64,000 bases of DNA from Gammaproteobacteria bacterium. Its GTDB lineage: Bacteria; Pseudomonadota; Gammaproteobacteria; Steroidobacterales; Woeseiaceae. The position numbers and the translations under genes were made by a program. Location of the stretch: the NCBI GenBank assembly GCA_029884455.1, contig JAOUHU010000002.1, forward strand, positions 1-64,000. The letters run 5' to 3'. This document shows, piece by piece, positions 19,101 through 27,202 of the stretch (its first letter is position 1; every line of letters starts with the position of its first letter). Below the pieces are notes generated by a model. That model did no database searches, was not told where the DNA came from, and saw only the letters and a list, made by a program, of their open reading frames with translations.

Positions 19101-20078
19101 AGAGGACAAGGAAATTACTTTCGGTAAAGCGGCATTGGCACGCGGCCCGATTTGCCCCAATGCTTCAATTGCCGCGATGCGAATATCGGCGCTCTTGTCG
19201 TCGAGTGACACAACCAGTGCCGGTACCACTTTTTTGTCCGCGGCACCGATCCGGGCGAGTGCGAGCGCACAATAGCGGCGCACCAAAATCATTGCTTTTT
19301 CATTGTGAAAGCAACGTATCGATGCAGGTACGGCAACAGGCCCAAGCCCGCCCAGGGTGTCGACGACGGCCTGCAGAAAAATCGGTTCACCTCGGCCAAG
19401 CGATCGAATCAGAACGGGGACAGCGTCCTTGCCGATACGAACCAGCGCCTGTGAGGCTGCGTTACGCACGGCTGCATCAGCGTCGTTCAGTGCCAGGACC
19501 AGTGCCGAGGCCTGTTCCGATGCACTGGAGCCCAACTGGCCCAACGATTGCGCGGCGCCGGCCCTGACATCCGGACTCGGGTCATTCAATTGTGTTGCCA
19601 GCAGCGCGGCGCTCTTGCCCGCCCGGGAACCGAGCTCGCCAATCGCCGTAACGGCAGCCAGCCGTACGCGTTCGTCGCGATAACTCAACAGGTCATTCAG
19701 GTCCGGCAGTGCACGCGCGGCGCGCGAACCCATTGATCCGACGGCGGTTGCCGCTGCGGCGACGACTCCTGCATCTTTGTCGTCAAACAATTCGACCAGC
19801 GCCGCAACTGCTTTTGCCGCGTCCGGCCCGATTTCCCCCAGGGCTCTGGCTGCCGAATGGCGCACGCGGGCATCATCGTCTCGCAGCGCGGTCGTAAGCG
19901 CTGCAACGATGGCCTTGTCGGCGGACTGCATCGCGCCAAGTGCCTGCGCCGATTGCTGCCTTTGCCGCCAATCCGCAGCGGACAGGCCGGCAATAAGCTG
20001 TTCGGATAATTCGCTGCTGGCCGCCGGCGCGCCAATGGCGACCAGCAACGCCATTAAAGCTATGACCGAGTTACGCAT
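16191..20078 (-). CDS. Large exported HEAT-repeat protein with unknown C-terminal half
   Basis: This 1295-residue protein starts with a signal peptide (MRNSVIALMALLVAIGAPAA). Residues about 30-500 form roughly 14 HEAT repeats of 31-35 residues, with the recurring pattern VR-AA--ALG-IG in each. The remaining 780 residues have no family I can name with confidence; they contain repeated beta-rich stretches and phrases such as FFVDGTDISVV, GATVYWAIRDDRLIVSN, and HGYLVISNMPWS, reminiscent of DUF3352-type surface proteins, which is only a resemblance. A linker near residues 545-610 is polar. It probably acts outside the cytoplasm as a scaffold or inhibitor-like binding protein. It stands alone with short gaps on both sides. 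Confidence 0.75.
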   Translation of the reverse strand: MRNSVIALMALLVAIGAPAASSELSEQLIAGLSAADWRQRQQSAQALGAMQSADKAIVAALTTALRDDDARVRHSAARALGEIGPDAAKAVAALVELFDDKDAGVVAAAATAVGSMGSRAARALPDLNDLLSYRDERVRLAAVTAIGELGSRAGKSAALLATQLNDPSPDVRAGAAQSLGQLGSSASEQASALVLALNDADAAVRNAASQALVRIGKDAVPVLIRSLGRGEPIFLQAVVDTLGGLGPVAVPASIRCFHNEKAMILVRRYCALALARIGAADKKVVPALVVSLDDKSADIRIAAIEALGQIGPRANAALPKVISLSSDQRESLQLRESAIATLAQIGPGDPAANNALVNAVADSNPRIHRAGVAALVSVQMAERMSGANTGEVATLIRNLSSGSESIAAARRLGELGPYASEAVPVLTEALANHRNPVELRTTAANSLGLIGPRAEAAIPELIRTLSSDNRQLRDTALVAMDRIGPQTRSVPALLEAMRSGDLAGRAAAHEKIRSFAEARKATWQPMLEQSDAPVLRNWLARHEALYGVAISDSELASGRGNNEASDPFDVLGGRAAVRESMQLELIANPISGDLDERRIPLASVPAIAVESHPFKDMLKESTRPVRRVALAELVPTDHFFAWFRDIEALRAALAGGADQFLRFESALAVKSVDYELENRYMRMLGLSDAVLNQVHALGAIRDLAIITPDLFFVDGTDISVVATLTSAQVTQSVLQLMGLVESTGSGFATHTTADGATVYWAIRDDRLIVSNVAGTLRRILRLHENKGAGSLGNSDEFLYMQQQISIEAQSQAYFYFSDEFIRNLISPATKIGQLRRMQARAEMEMVAAGSLLFLLDGNRHVPSMQQLISQQYLPDYFENRDYTINDRLIVSSAQFGTIANPHSLSANPVGDVTERERDAYGNYARDYENVWSEFFDPIAMRIDQVDDNTQELTTFILPLLDSTLYNQVRDVLASHETGRPLRVPVLNPTPTMLFSINLSDELRLQVSEGLTGMLAEYTSIDAEIFDSFASGIHLAVQDSTPIVALGSGDIWGALDRQMLQLDGFDSFLPFLLSLATQPSSVLIELEEPQRVRDFLSAAVGRRSADGADGELHKVQDKEAWIYTLSIENIVQIHLGVEIKHGYLVISNMPWSTQLEINDVAPTELNGAYLQVNLDEVVKQLPALQIKVFADYRAAAVDGMGYLFPLLATGVTDTVRDSIDRHFDIFGFRPVHPHSGHWVWRDSVLISSEFGTALSPVQPEYVPGDRAFGVFPSLTMIGVDMQLEGTGLRARIRWRH

Positions 20079-20224
20079 GTCGATTTCCTGTGCGATTGCA
20101 TCATACAGGCACGCAAGCGTAGTCCTATTACGGTTTTCCGAACGATGATTCCCTGATGATCAAGCAATGATTGCTGCGATTGACCTGACGAACGCCCACA
20201 GCCGGGCCAAATCAAGGGATGAAG

Positions 20225-22276
20225 TTAGTTTACGGACTGCCAGTGTGCGCCAGTCGCGACCATGGTCAATACATCGTATTGTGCGACCACCGCGCCGTTC
20301 TGATTCGTGACTTCCGTATCCCAGCGGACCTCTCCATAGCCGCTGTCGCCGCGCAAGGTCTTTTGCTTGCAGCTCAGGCGGACGCGCAATGAATCGTCAA
20401 CGTTTACCGGCGTCAGGAAGCGCAGATTGTCGACGCCGTAGTTGGCCAGCACCGGGCCGAAGTCGGGGTCGACGAACAGGCCGGCGGCGAACGACACGAT
20501 CAGGTAGCCGTGCGCGACGCGGCCTTCAAAAAACGGATTCTTCGCGGCCTGTTCTTCGTTCATGTGCGCATAGAACTTGTCGCCCGTGAATTCGGCAAAG
20601 TGATTGATGTCCTCGAGCGTGACCTGGCGCGGCCCGCTTTTGAACGTGTCGCCGAGTTCGAGTTGTTCAAAGGTCTTGCGAAACGGGTGCATGCCCGGGT
20701 CCTTTTCATCGGCACCCCTGATCCAGCGATGCCCGATGACGGACAGCGTCTCCGGCGAGCCCTGGATTGCCGTGCGTTGCATGTAATGCAGAATGCCGCG
20801 CACGCCGCCCATTTCCTCGCCGCCGCCGGCACGCCCCGGGCCGCCGTGCACCAGGTGCGCCAGCGGCGAACCGTGGCCGGTAGACTCGGCGGCACAATGG
20901 CGATTGATGACCAGCATGCGACCATGATACGCGGCGGTGCCGAGCACCAGTTCGCGCGCGACCCGGTTGTCGTTGGTGACGATAGAACCGGCCAGGCTGC
21001 CTGCACCCAGCCGCGCGAGTTCGATCGCTTCGTCGATGGAGTCATAGGGCAGGACCGTGCTGACCGGGCCGAACGCTTCCACGGCATGCACGATTTTCGA
21101 GCGTAAAGGTTTCTCGCAATGCAACAGGGTTGGCATGAAAAACGCGCCCTTGCGCACATCAGCATCCACGAGCTCGAAGTCGTCATCGCCGCCAAACACG
21201 ATGCGGGCGTCTCTCGCCAGGGTCCTGATGCGATCACGTACCTCGTCGCGCTGCCCGAGACTCGCGAGCGCCCCCATGTCGACGTCCTTGCTCGCGGGAT
21301 TGCCGATGCGGATCCTGCCGAGCGCCGTGCACAGCGCGCGCACCACGTCGCTGGCGATGCTGGCGGGTGCAATGATGCGCCGGATGGCCGTGCACTTCTG
21401 CCCGGCCTTGACCGTCATTTCTCTCGTGACCTCTTGAATATAAAGGTCAAACTCGGGTGTGCCGGGTATTGCATCGGGGCCAAGGATGGACATGTTGAGC
21501 GAGTCCGTTTCCGCCGTGAACGCGACCGATTCGCTGAGCACGCGCGGATGTTGTTGCAGCATTTCGGCCGTGGCCTTGGAGCCGGTAAAGGCGATAGAGT
21601 CCTGGCAATCAAGGTGCTCGAACAAATTGCCAATGTTGCCGCAGATCAGTTGTACGCTGCCCGGGGGCAGGATGCCGGAATCGATGATGCGCCGCACCAT
21701 GCGCTCGGCAAGGTAGGCCGTGCTCGATGCTGGCTTGATGATTGCGGGCACGCCGGCCAGCAGTGTCGGCGCCAGTTTTTCGAGCATGCCCCAGCACGGG
21801 AAATTGAAAGCATTGATGTGAATCGCCGCGCCGAGCTTCGGCGTGTAAATGTGTTGGCCGACGAATGTGCCGTTGCGTGACAACGCTTCGACATTGCCAT
21901 CGAGATAAACATGATCGTTCGGCATTTCGCGGCGTGCCTTGCTCGAGAATACGAACATCGTCGAAATGCCGCCATCGATATCGGGCCAGCTGTCTTTGCG
22001 CGTTGCGCCGGTCTGCGTCGACAGCGCGTAGAACTCCTGCTTGATGTCGTTCAGGTAGCTGGCAAGCGCCTTGAGCATGTCACCGCGCTGGTGAAAGGTC
22101 AGTTGCCTGAGATTCGGGCCGCCGACGGATTTCGCGTGCTGTAGAACGTATTGGAAGTCGATGCCGGCGCTGGTGATCGCAGCGAGCGGTTGACCGGATA
22201 CCGCGGACAACAAGACCGTACCGTCGCCATCGCCGTCAATCCACCGGTCCGCAACCAGATTACCGAGCTTCTTCAT
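20225..22276 (-). CDS. paaZ: Bifunctional ring-opening hydrolase/dehydrogenase of phenylacetate catabolism
   Basis: This 683-residue enzyme matches PaaZ in both domains and in length (E. coli about 681). The N-terminal aldehyde dehydrogenase has INAFNFPCWGMLEKLAPT, the Glu region MSILGPDAIP and the catalytic cysteine in KAGQKCTAIRR. The C-terminal MaoC-like hydratase has FTGDKFYAHMNEE and RVAHGYLIVSFAAG. It opens the oxepin-CoA ring and oxidises the resulting aldehyde. I chose ATG 22276 (MKKLGNLVADRW), since the open frame upstream contains no homology. It is divergent from paaX, with an 80-base AT-rich gap between them that should hold both promoters. Confidence 0.93.
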   Translation of the reverse strand: MKKLGNLVADRWIDGDGDGTVLLSAVSGQPLAAITSAGIDFQYVLQHAKSVGGPNLRQLTFHQRGDMLKALASYLNDIKQEFYALSTQTGATRKDSWPDIDGGISTMFVFSSKARREMPNDHVYLDGNVEALSRNGTFVGQHIYTPKLGAAIHINAFNFPCWGMLEKLAPTLLAGVPAIIKPASSTAYLAERMVRRIIDSGILPPGSVQLICGNIGNLFEHLDCQDSIAFTGSKATAEMLQQHPRVLSESVAFTAETDSLNMSILGPDAIPGTPEFDLYIQEVTREMTVKAGQKCTAIRRIIAPASIASDVVRALCTALGRIRIGNPASKDVDMGALASLGQRDEVRDRIRTLARDARIVFGGDDDFELVDADVRKGAFFMPTLLHCEKPLRSKIVHAVEAFGPVSTVLPYDSIDEAIELARLGAGSLAGSIVTNDNRVARELVLGTAAYHGRMLVINRHCAAESTGHGSPLAHLVHGGPGRAGGGEEMGGVRGILHYMQRTAIQGSPETLSVIGHRWIRGADEKDPGMHPFRKTFEQLELGDTFKSGPRQVTLEDINHFAEFTGDKFYAHMNEEQAAKNPFFEGRVAHGYLIVSFAAGLFVDPDFGPVLANYGVDNLRFLTPVNVDDSLRVRLSCKQKTLRGDSGYGEVRWDTEVTNQNGAVVAQYDVLTMVATGAHWQSVN

Positions 22277-22311
22277 ATGAAACACAATGAAATTAAAATT
22301 GAAAAAATCGG

Positions 22312-22318
22312 TGTCACA
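22312..22318. promoter_or_regulatory. TGTGACA motif in the paaZ-paaX gap, candidate PaaX operator half
   Basis: On the minus strand the sequence reads TATTGTGACACC, 36 bases from the paaZ start. The same TGTGACA core recurs twice upstream of paaA. Its presence in the control regions of both paa transcripts suggests a shared operator, possibly for PaaX. Seven bases is short, so chance cannot be excluded. Confidence 0.28.
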
Positions 22319-22356
22319 ATATACGGTCATGCACCAGCAGCGCAAGCGAACCAGCC

Positions 22357-23274
22357 GTGACGATCGATTCCGCCAGCCGTAAACTTATCGCCGAATTCAG
22401 CGCGCGCAGAACACTGCGCACGGGTTCGCTGATTACCACCGTGTTCGGCGATGCGATTGCGCCTCGCGGTGGCTCAATCTGGCTCGGCAGCCTGATCCAC
22501 CTGATGCGCGATTTCGGCATCGGTGAACGCCTGGTTCGCACCTCGGTATATCGCCTGATGCAGGACGGCTGGCTGCAGTCGACACAGATTGGGCGCCGCA
22601 GTTATTACGACTTGTCCGATGAGGGCAAACAGCGCTTCGAGCAGGCGACGCACAAGATCTATGGCGAGCCCGCGGCAGCCTGGGACGGGCAATGGTGCCT
22701 GCTGCTATTGAACGATCTGGACTTGGCGCGCCGCGACAATCTTCGCAAGGAACTGGGCTGGCTGGGTTTCGGCCCTTTGTCGAGCACTGTCATAGCGCAC
22801 CCGGCGCCGGAGACAAAAGATCTCGACGCGGCCCTGGCTCGCCTGCAGGTGACCGACGCCGTCGTCATCATGCGCGCGCAGACGATCGGTAACGCGGGCA
22901 GGATGCGCGAGTTCGTGCAGGCAATCTGGAATCTCGACGACATCGACAAGCGCTACGCCGGTTTCGTAAAGCGATTTCGACCACTGGTCGCGTCAATCGG
23001 CAAGAGCAGGGATGCTACCCCAAAGGCTGCATTTCTTGTCCGTACGCTCCTGATCCAGGAATATCGCAAGGTGCTGCTGCGCGATCCGCAATTGCCGACA
23101 GAACTGTTGCCGTCCGGCTGGCACGGTGGGGCCGCGTATCAGCTGTGCCGTAACCTCTACCGGGCCGTATTTGCGCCGTCAGACCGCTACCTGACCGCGA
23201 CGGTGGAAACTGCCAATGGCCCGCTGCCGCCGCCCAACAAACTGTTCTTTAACCGATTCGGTGGACTGGAATAA
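22357..23274 (+). CDS. paaX: Phenylacetic acid degradation repressor PaaX
   Basis: This 305-residue protein has the PaaX organisation: an N-terminal winged helix (VFGDAIAPRGGSIWLGSLI and RTSVYRLMQDGWLQ), a central domain, and a C-terminal region ending with PLPPPNKLFFNRFGG. In E. coli PaaX represses paa genes until phenylacetyl-CoA binds. The start is GTG at 22357. It is divergent from paaZ and is the first of three tightly coupled genes (paaX, paaI, thioesterase); its TAA overlaps the paaI ATG by one base. Control of its own operon and of paaABCDE is inferred from position. Confidence 0.92.
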   Translation: MTIDSASRKLIAEFSARRTLRTGSLITTVFGDAIAPRGGSIWLGSLIHLMRDFGIGERLVRTSVYRLMQDGWLQSTQIGRRSYYDLSDEGKQRFEQATHKIYGEPAAAWDGQWCLLLLNDLDLARRDNLRKELGWLGFGPLSSTVIAHPAPETKDLDAALARLQVTDAVVIMRAQTIGNAGRMREFVQAIWNLDDIDKRYAGFVKRFRPLVASIGKSRDATPKAAFLVRTLLIQEYRKVLLRDPQLPTELLPSGWHGGAAYQLCRNLYRAVFAPSDRYLTATVETANGPLPPPNKLFFNRFGGLE

Positions 23275-23693
23275 TGAATGAGCTCGAACTTGCACAACGT
23301 TGCGCGGAGAAAATGTACGCGGGCGACAAGGCTTCACAGGCAATGGGGATCGAGGTGTCGGTGCCAGCGGCGGGCGCCGCGGTCGCAACCATGACAGTGC
23401 GTGAAGACATGTTGAATGGTTTCGACATTTGCCACGGCGGGCTCCTTTGTGCGCTCGCCGACACGGCCTTCGCGTTCGCGTGCAACGCTTACGACCAGGT
23501 GACTGTCGCCGCGGGTGCCAACGTCGACTTCGTTCGACCGGCTGTGCGTGGCGACAGGCTGACGGCGGTTGCCAGCGAAGACTACCGTGGCAGGAAAACG
23601 GGCTTCTACACGATCAGGATTTCGAACCAGCGCCAGGAGCTGGTGGCCGTGTTTCGCGGCCGTGCCGCGAGTCGCCCAGAGAAGCTGCTGTGA
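23274..23693 (+). CDS. paaI: Hotdog-fold thioesterase PaaI
   Basis: This 139-residue hotdog thioesterase carries FDICHGGLLCALADTAFAFACN, the PaaI-type active-site helix with the catalytic aspartate, and the GANVDFVRPA strand. PaaI hydrolyses ring-hydroxylated phenylacetyl-CoA and rescues CoA from dead-end intermediates. The ATG overlaps the paaX stop (TAATG) and the stop overlaps the next start (GTGA). The length is the same as characterised PaaI proteins. Confidence 0.9.
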   Translation: MNELELAQRCAEKMYAGDKASQAMGIEVSVPAAGAAVATMTVREDMLNGFDICHGGLLCALADTAFAFACNAYDQVTVAAGANVDFVRPAVRGDRLTAVASEDYRGRKTGFYTIRISNQRQELVAVFRGRAASRPEKLL

Positions 23694-24481
23694 TCGAGTC
23701 CGGCGACGGCGGATTTTTTCGGCTCGAGGATGGCTTGCTCACGGCCAACGATGCCGCGCGCGGCCCGTGGTCGGCCGATGCCTGTCACGGCGGCCCGGTG
23801 ACGGGGCTTGTGGCCCGCGCGCTCGAGCAGGTGTTGCCGCACAAGCAACTGGTCAGGCTGACGTTGAATTTTCGTCGCCCGGTACCGATGCTGGGCCTCA
23901 CGGTGACGGCGGCGGTCGACCGCGACGGCAGGGAGGTTGCGATTGGCTCGGCCGAGGTCCGGTCCGAAGCCGGCATCTGCGTAACCGCCAGCAGTGTGCA
24001 CATAGCGCCACAGGTGCGCACCGACTTGCCAACTGCATTTCGACCGCACCCGGATTTCAGCAAGGCCGGACCCGGCGAGTTCCAGTTGCGGCACGCGCCG
24101 CACGGTCAGCCATTTTTTAGCTCTGGAGTTGAGGTTGCCTATCCCCCAGGTGAAACGCTGGCACCCGGTCCGACAACCGTTTGGATGCGTACCTTGCCGA
24201 TCGTTGCGGGTGAGGTGCCGTCACCATTTCAATCTCTCTGTCCGCTGGCTGACTGCGGCAACGCCGTGTCGCGCAATGCCGAATTTACGGAAGCGATATT
24301 CATCAATCCTGACCTCACGATCGCCGTATTTCGACCGCCTGAATCCGACTGGCTGGCGTCCGAAGCCATGTCGCACTGGCAACCAAATGGCGTCGGCATG
24401 TCGCAGGCACAGCTTTTTGACGTCAAAGGGGCGGTCGGCTTTGCGCTGCAGACCTTGCTGGTCAGGCCGATCACGAAGTGA
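23690..24481 (+). CDS. TesB-like acyl-CoA thioesterase family protein
   Basis: This protein of about 263 residues appears to be a double-hotdog thioesterase of the TesB-like/DUF4442-neighbour type. The N-terminal half has ACHGGPVTGLVARALEQ and LTLNFRRPVPM, typical of the first hotdog; the second half has PFQSLCPLADCGNAVSR and FINPDLTIAVFRPP. The frame is open for 87 codons upstream, but that part overlaps paaI; the GTG at 23690 coupled to the paaI stop is the sensible start. Placed in the paaX-paaI unit it may hydrolyse another CoA intermediate. The substrate is not known. Confidence 0.75.
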   Translation: MIESGDGGFFRLEDGLLTANDAARGPWSADACHGGPVTGLVARALEQVLPHKQLVRLTLNFRRPVPMLGLTVTAAVDRDGREVAIGSAEVRSEAGICVTASSVHIAPQVRTDLPTAFRPHPDFSKAGPGEFQLRHAPHGQPFFSSGVEVAYPPGETLAPGPTTVWMRTLPIVAGEVPSPFQSLCPLADCGNAVSRNAEFTEAIFINPDLTIAVFRPPESDWLASEAMSHWQPNGVGMSQAQLFDVKGAVGFALQTLLVRPITK

Positions 24482-24510
24482 TACATAAATTATTGAATGT
24501 ATCCAAATAG

Positions 24511-24570
24511 TGTGACATGTTGCGCCTGTGTGGGCGGCCGCATTTGCAGGAGGCGGTCATGCCTGTGACA
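24511..24570 (+). promoter_or_regulatory. Control region of paaABCDE with two TGTGACA motifs
   Basis: The 106-base gap before paaA contains TGTGACA at 24511-24517 and again at 24564-24570, matching the core found between paaZ and paaX. The first copy follows an AT-rich stretch that could hold a -10 element. A good AGGAGG-like sequence (GCAGGAGGCGG, from 24547) lies too far from the ATG at 24588 to serve it. PaaX binding is an inference. Confidence 0.3.
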
Positions 24571-24587
24571 TTCATAGAAGGTGATGC

Positions 24588-25583
24588 ATGTACACCCAGG
24601 GTTTAGACCAGCAAGGCCCGGCGAACGAGCGACGCGAAGGCGTTGAATCGCCGGCCGACATCGCGGCATTCCAGGCGCGTATCGATGCCGAGGAGAAGAT
24701 CGAGGCCAAAGACTGGATGCCCGCTGCGTATCGCCGCACGCTGATTCGGCAAATCTCCCAGCATGCGCACTCCGAAATCATCGGCATGCAGCCCGAAGGC
24801 AACTGGCTGACGCGTGCACCGACCCTGAAACGCAAGGCCATTCTGCTGGCGAAAGTTCAGGACGAGGCGGGACACGGTCTGTACCTTTACAGCGCGGGCG
24901 AGACGCTCGGCACATCGCGCGACGAGATGGTTAATGATCTGCTGACTGGCAAGGCCAAGTATTCGAGTATTTTCAATTATCCGACCCTGAGCTGGGCTGA
25001 CATCGGCGCAATTGGCTGGCTTGTGGACGGCGCCGCCATCATGAACCAGATTCCTCTGTGTCGTTGCTCTTATGGTCCGTACGCGCGCGCGATGGTGCGA
25101 GTCTGCAAGGAAGAAAGCTTTCACCAGCGGCAGGGCTTCGACATCATGCTCAAGCTGTCGCGTGGTACCGAGAAACAAAAAGAGATGGCGCAGGATGCGT
25201 TGAATCGCTGGTGGTGGCCGTCGATCATGATGTTCGGGCCGAGCGATACGGACTCGAAACATTCGGCGCTGTCGATGGCATGGAAGATCAAACGTTTTTC
25301 GAACGATGAGCTGCGACAAAAATTTATCGACGTCACCGTGCCGCAGGCTGAGTTCCTCGGCTTGCGCGTGCCGGACAGTGAACTTGAATTTGATACCGCG
25401 ACAGGGCACTACAAATTCGGCGCTATCGACTGGCAGGAACTGAGGGAAGTTATCGCCGGCAACGGACCGTGCAATCGGCAGCGTATGGCACGTCGGCGCA
25501 AAGCGCATGATGACGGCAGCTGGGTACGCGCCGCAGCACGCGCCTACGGCGACAAGCAAGCGGCAAAAAAAGCCGCTGCCTGA
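24588..25583 (+). CDS. paaA: Phenylacetyl-CoA 1,2-epoxidase subunit A
   Basis: This is the catalytic di-iron subunit of the PaaABCE monooxygenase, 331 residues. Carboxylate and histidine iron ligands are visible in [13 protein letters not shown] and [13 protein letters not shown], and the substrate-side [14 protein letters not shown] and [10 protein letters not shown] blocks match PaaA. It forms ring-1,2-epoxyphenylacetyl-CoA from phenylacetyl-CoA and O2. It is first in paaABCDE. An unusual feature is a palindromic repeat between its stop and paaB. Confidence 0.94.
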   Translation: MYTQGLDQQGPANERREGVESPADIAAFQARIDAEEKIEAKDWMPAAYRRTLIRQISQHAHSEIIGMQPEGNWLTRAPTLKRKAILLAKVQDEAGHGLYLYSAGETLGTSRDEMVNDLLTGKAKYSSIFNYPTLSWADIGAIGWLVDGAAIMNQIPLCRCSYGPYARAMVRVCKEESFHQRQGFDIMLKLSRGTEKQKEMAQDALNRWWWPSIMMFGPSDTDSKHSALSMAWKIKRFSNDELRQKFIDVTVPQAEFLGLRVPDSELEFDTATGHYKFGAIDWQELREVIAGNGPCNRQRMARRRKAHDDGSWVRAAARAYGDKQAAKKAAA

Positions 25584-25585
25584 TC

Positions 25586-25661
25586 AAAAGGGGTCAGAGC
25601 CCTTTTTCGACCAGATGTGGAACGAACTGTATATGGGAAAAAAAGGGCTCTGACCCCTTTT
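25586..25661. repeat. REPIN-like inverted repeat pair in the paaA-paaB gap
   Basis: Two 22-base units (25586-25607 and 25640-25661) are perfect reverse complements, separated by 32 bases. Each unit has the core GGGGTCAGAGCCC and is itself a hairpin (AAAAGGG with CCCTTTT). A second pair with the same core lies at 50516-50559, so this is a dispersed element. The arrangement of two short hairpins in opposite orientation is that of REPIN elements spread by RAYT transposases; no RAYT gene is present here. The full inverted pair could also form a long stem in the paa mRNA between paaA and paaB. Confidence 0.85.
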
Positions 25662-25674
25662 GGTGGAGATTGCG

Positions 25675-25962
25675 ATGAACAGTAGGGAATGGCCGTTATA
25701 CGAAGTGTTTATCCGCAGCAAGGCGGGACTCAGTCATCGGCATGCAGGCAGCATCCACGCGGCTGACGATCAGATGGCGCTCGATCATGCGCGCGACACC
25801 TATACGCGGCGTTCGGAAGGCGTGAGTATCTGGGTGGTGCGCTCGAGCGCCATCGTTGCTTCGGATCCTGCCGAGGCGGCAGCCTTTTTCGAACCGGCCG
25901 CGGACAAGATTTACCGGCACCCGACGTTTTACGAAATACCCGAAGGAGTTGAGAACCTGTGA
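25675..25962 (+). CDS. paaB: Phenylacetyl-CoA 1,2-epoxidase subunit B
   Basis: This is the small structural subunit of the epoxidase, 95 residues, the same length as E. coli PaaB. Recognisable segments are WPLYEVFIRSKAGLSHRHAG and DHARDTYTRRSEGVSIWVVRS. ATG 25675 has a GGAGA ribosome site directly after the palindromic repeat; the frame is open for five codons further but those overlap the repeat. The stop overlaps the paaC GTG (GTGA). Confidence 0.92.
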   Translation: MNSREWPLYEVFIRSKAGLSHRHAGSIHAADDQMALDHARDTYTRRSEGVSIWVVRSSAIVASDPAEAAAFFEPAADKIYRHPTFYEIPEGVENL

Positions 25963-26717
25963 ACAAGGAACTTGCGCTGCTTGCCTATGTCACGCGTCTG
26001 GGCGACAACGCGTTGATCCTGGCGCAGCGCATGGTGCAGGCAGTAACCCTGTGTCCGGAGCTCGAGGAGGAACTGGCGAATGCCAATTTTGGACTCGACT
26101 ACATTGGCCAGGCGCGATTGTTCTACAGTTACGCGGGCAAACTCGAAGGCAAGGGCCACAGCGAGGATGATTTCGCGTTCCTGCGCGATGCGCACGAGTA
26201 CCGCAATGTGTTGCTGCTGGAACAGCCAAACGGGCACTTCGGTGACATGATGGCGCGTGAGTTCCTGTTCGAGTCTTTTTACTTGTTGCAGCTGGACGCG
26301 TTGCAGAGTTGCGACGACACAGGGCTTGCCGAAATTGCCGCGCGTGCGGTCAAGGAGATTCGCTACCACCTGCGGCACGTCTCGCAGTGGATCGTGCGAC
26401 TCGGCGATGGCACGGACGAAAGCCACGCGCGCATGCAGCAGGCCATCAATGATCACTGGCCGTACACGGGCGAATTATTCAGCGCCGACGCGGTGGATGT
26501 GCTGCTGCGATCAGACTTCAACGGGCCGGACCTCGATGTGATCCGCGAGCAGTGGCAGGCCAATGTGGCAGCGGTGCTCAGCGAGGCAACCCTCGGCAAA
26601 CCTGATGACGGCTGGATGGCGTCGGGCGGCAAGCAAGGCCGGCACAGCGAACACCTCGGCTACCTGCTTGCCGAAATGCAATTTCTGCAGCGCAGTCACC
26701 CGGGTGCGAATTGGTAA
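25959..26717 (+). CDS. paaC: Phenylacetyl-CoA 1,2-epoxidase subunit C
   Basis: This is the structural ferritin-like partner of PaaA, 252 residues. It carries LGDNALILAQRMVQ at the N-terminus, GLDYIGQARLFYSYAG, and REFLFESFYLLQLDALQ, which match PaaC. PaaC holds the PaaA subunit and lacks a full iron site. It starts with GTG overlapping the paaB stop (GTGA) and has a GGAGTTGAG ribosome site. Its TAA overlaps the paaD ATG by one base. Confidence 0.93.
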   Translation: MNKELALLAYVTRLGDNALILAQRMVQAVTLCPELEEELANANFGLDYIGQARLFYSYAGKLEGKGHSEDDFAFLRDAHEYRNVLLLEQPNGHFGDMMAREFLFESFYLLQLDALQSCDDTGLAEIAARAVKEIRYHLRHVSQWIVRLGDGTDESHARMQQAINDHWPYTGELFSADAVDVLLRSDFNGPDLDVIREQWQANVAAVLSEATLGKPDDGWMASGGKQGRHSEHLGYLLAEMQFLQRSHPGANW

Positions 26718-27202
26718 TGCAATCCGTCACCCGCGAGCAGGTACTGCAATGGTTAAGCTCGGTACCCGACCCCGAGATACCGGTGCTGAGCATCATGGAT
26801 CTTGGCATCGTGCGTGACGTCCGCATGAACGACGAGGTCGTGGTAGCTTTGACACCGACCTATACCGGCTGCCCGGCGACCGAAGTTATCGAGCAGAGCG
26901 TGCTCGAGGCGATCCGCAGTCACGGCATCATTAATGTCTCGATCGAGCGTGTGCTGTCACCGCCCTGGACGACCGACTGGATCTCGGATGCAGGCAAGGA
27001 AAAACTGCGCAACTATGGTATTGCGCCACCCGAGCACGCCGCCGGCAAGCGCGCGTTGTTACATGGCGAGCGATCGGTCGCCTGCCCGCGTTGCAGCTCC
27101 ATAGACACGATGCGCGTAAGTGAGTACGGATCAACGGCATGCAAGGCCTCCTACAAGTGCACGGCCTGCCTCGAGCCATTCGAATATTTCAAGTGCATCT
27201 AG
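26717..27202 (+). CDS. paaD: Phenylacetate epoxidase maturation protein PaaD
   Basis: This protein of about 161 residues has an N-terminal MIP18/DUF59 domain (VPDPEIPVLSIMDLGIV, TPTYTGCPATEVIEQ) and a C-terminal zinc-ribbon-like segment (ACPRCSSIDT and CTACLEPFEYFKC). PaaD is needed for iron-sulfur cluster assembly or maturation of the epoxidase complex, most likely of PaaE. I chose ATG 26717, which overlaps the paaC stop. A TTG two codons upstream is also in frame but less likely. Confidence 0.9.
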   Translation: MQSVTREQVLQWLSSVPDPEIPVLSIMDLGIVRDVRMNDEVVVALTPTYTGCPATEVIEQSVLEAIRSHGIINVSIERVLSPPWTTDWISDAGKEKLRNYGIAPPEHAAGKRALLHGERSVACPRCSSIDTMRVSEYGSTACKASYKCTACLEPFEYFKCI

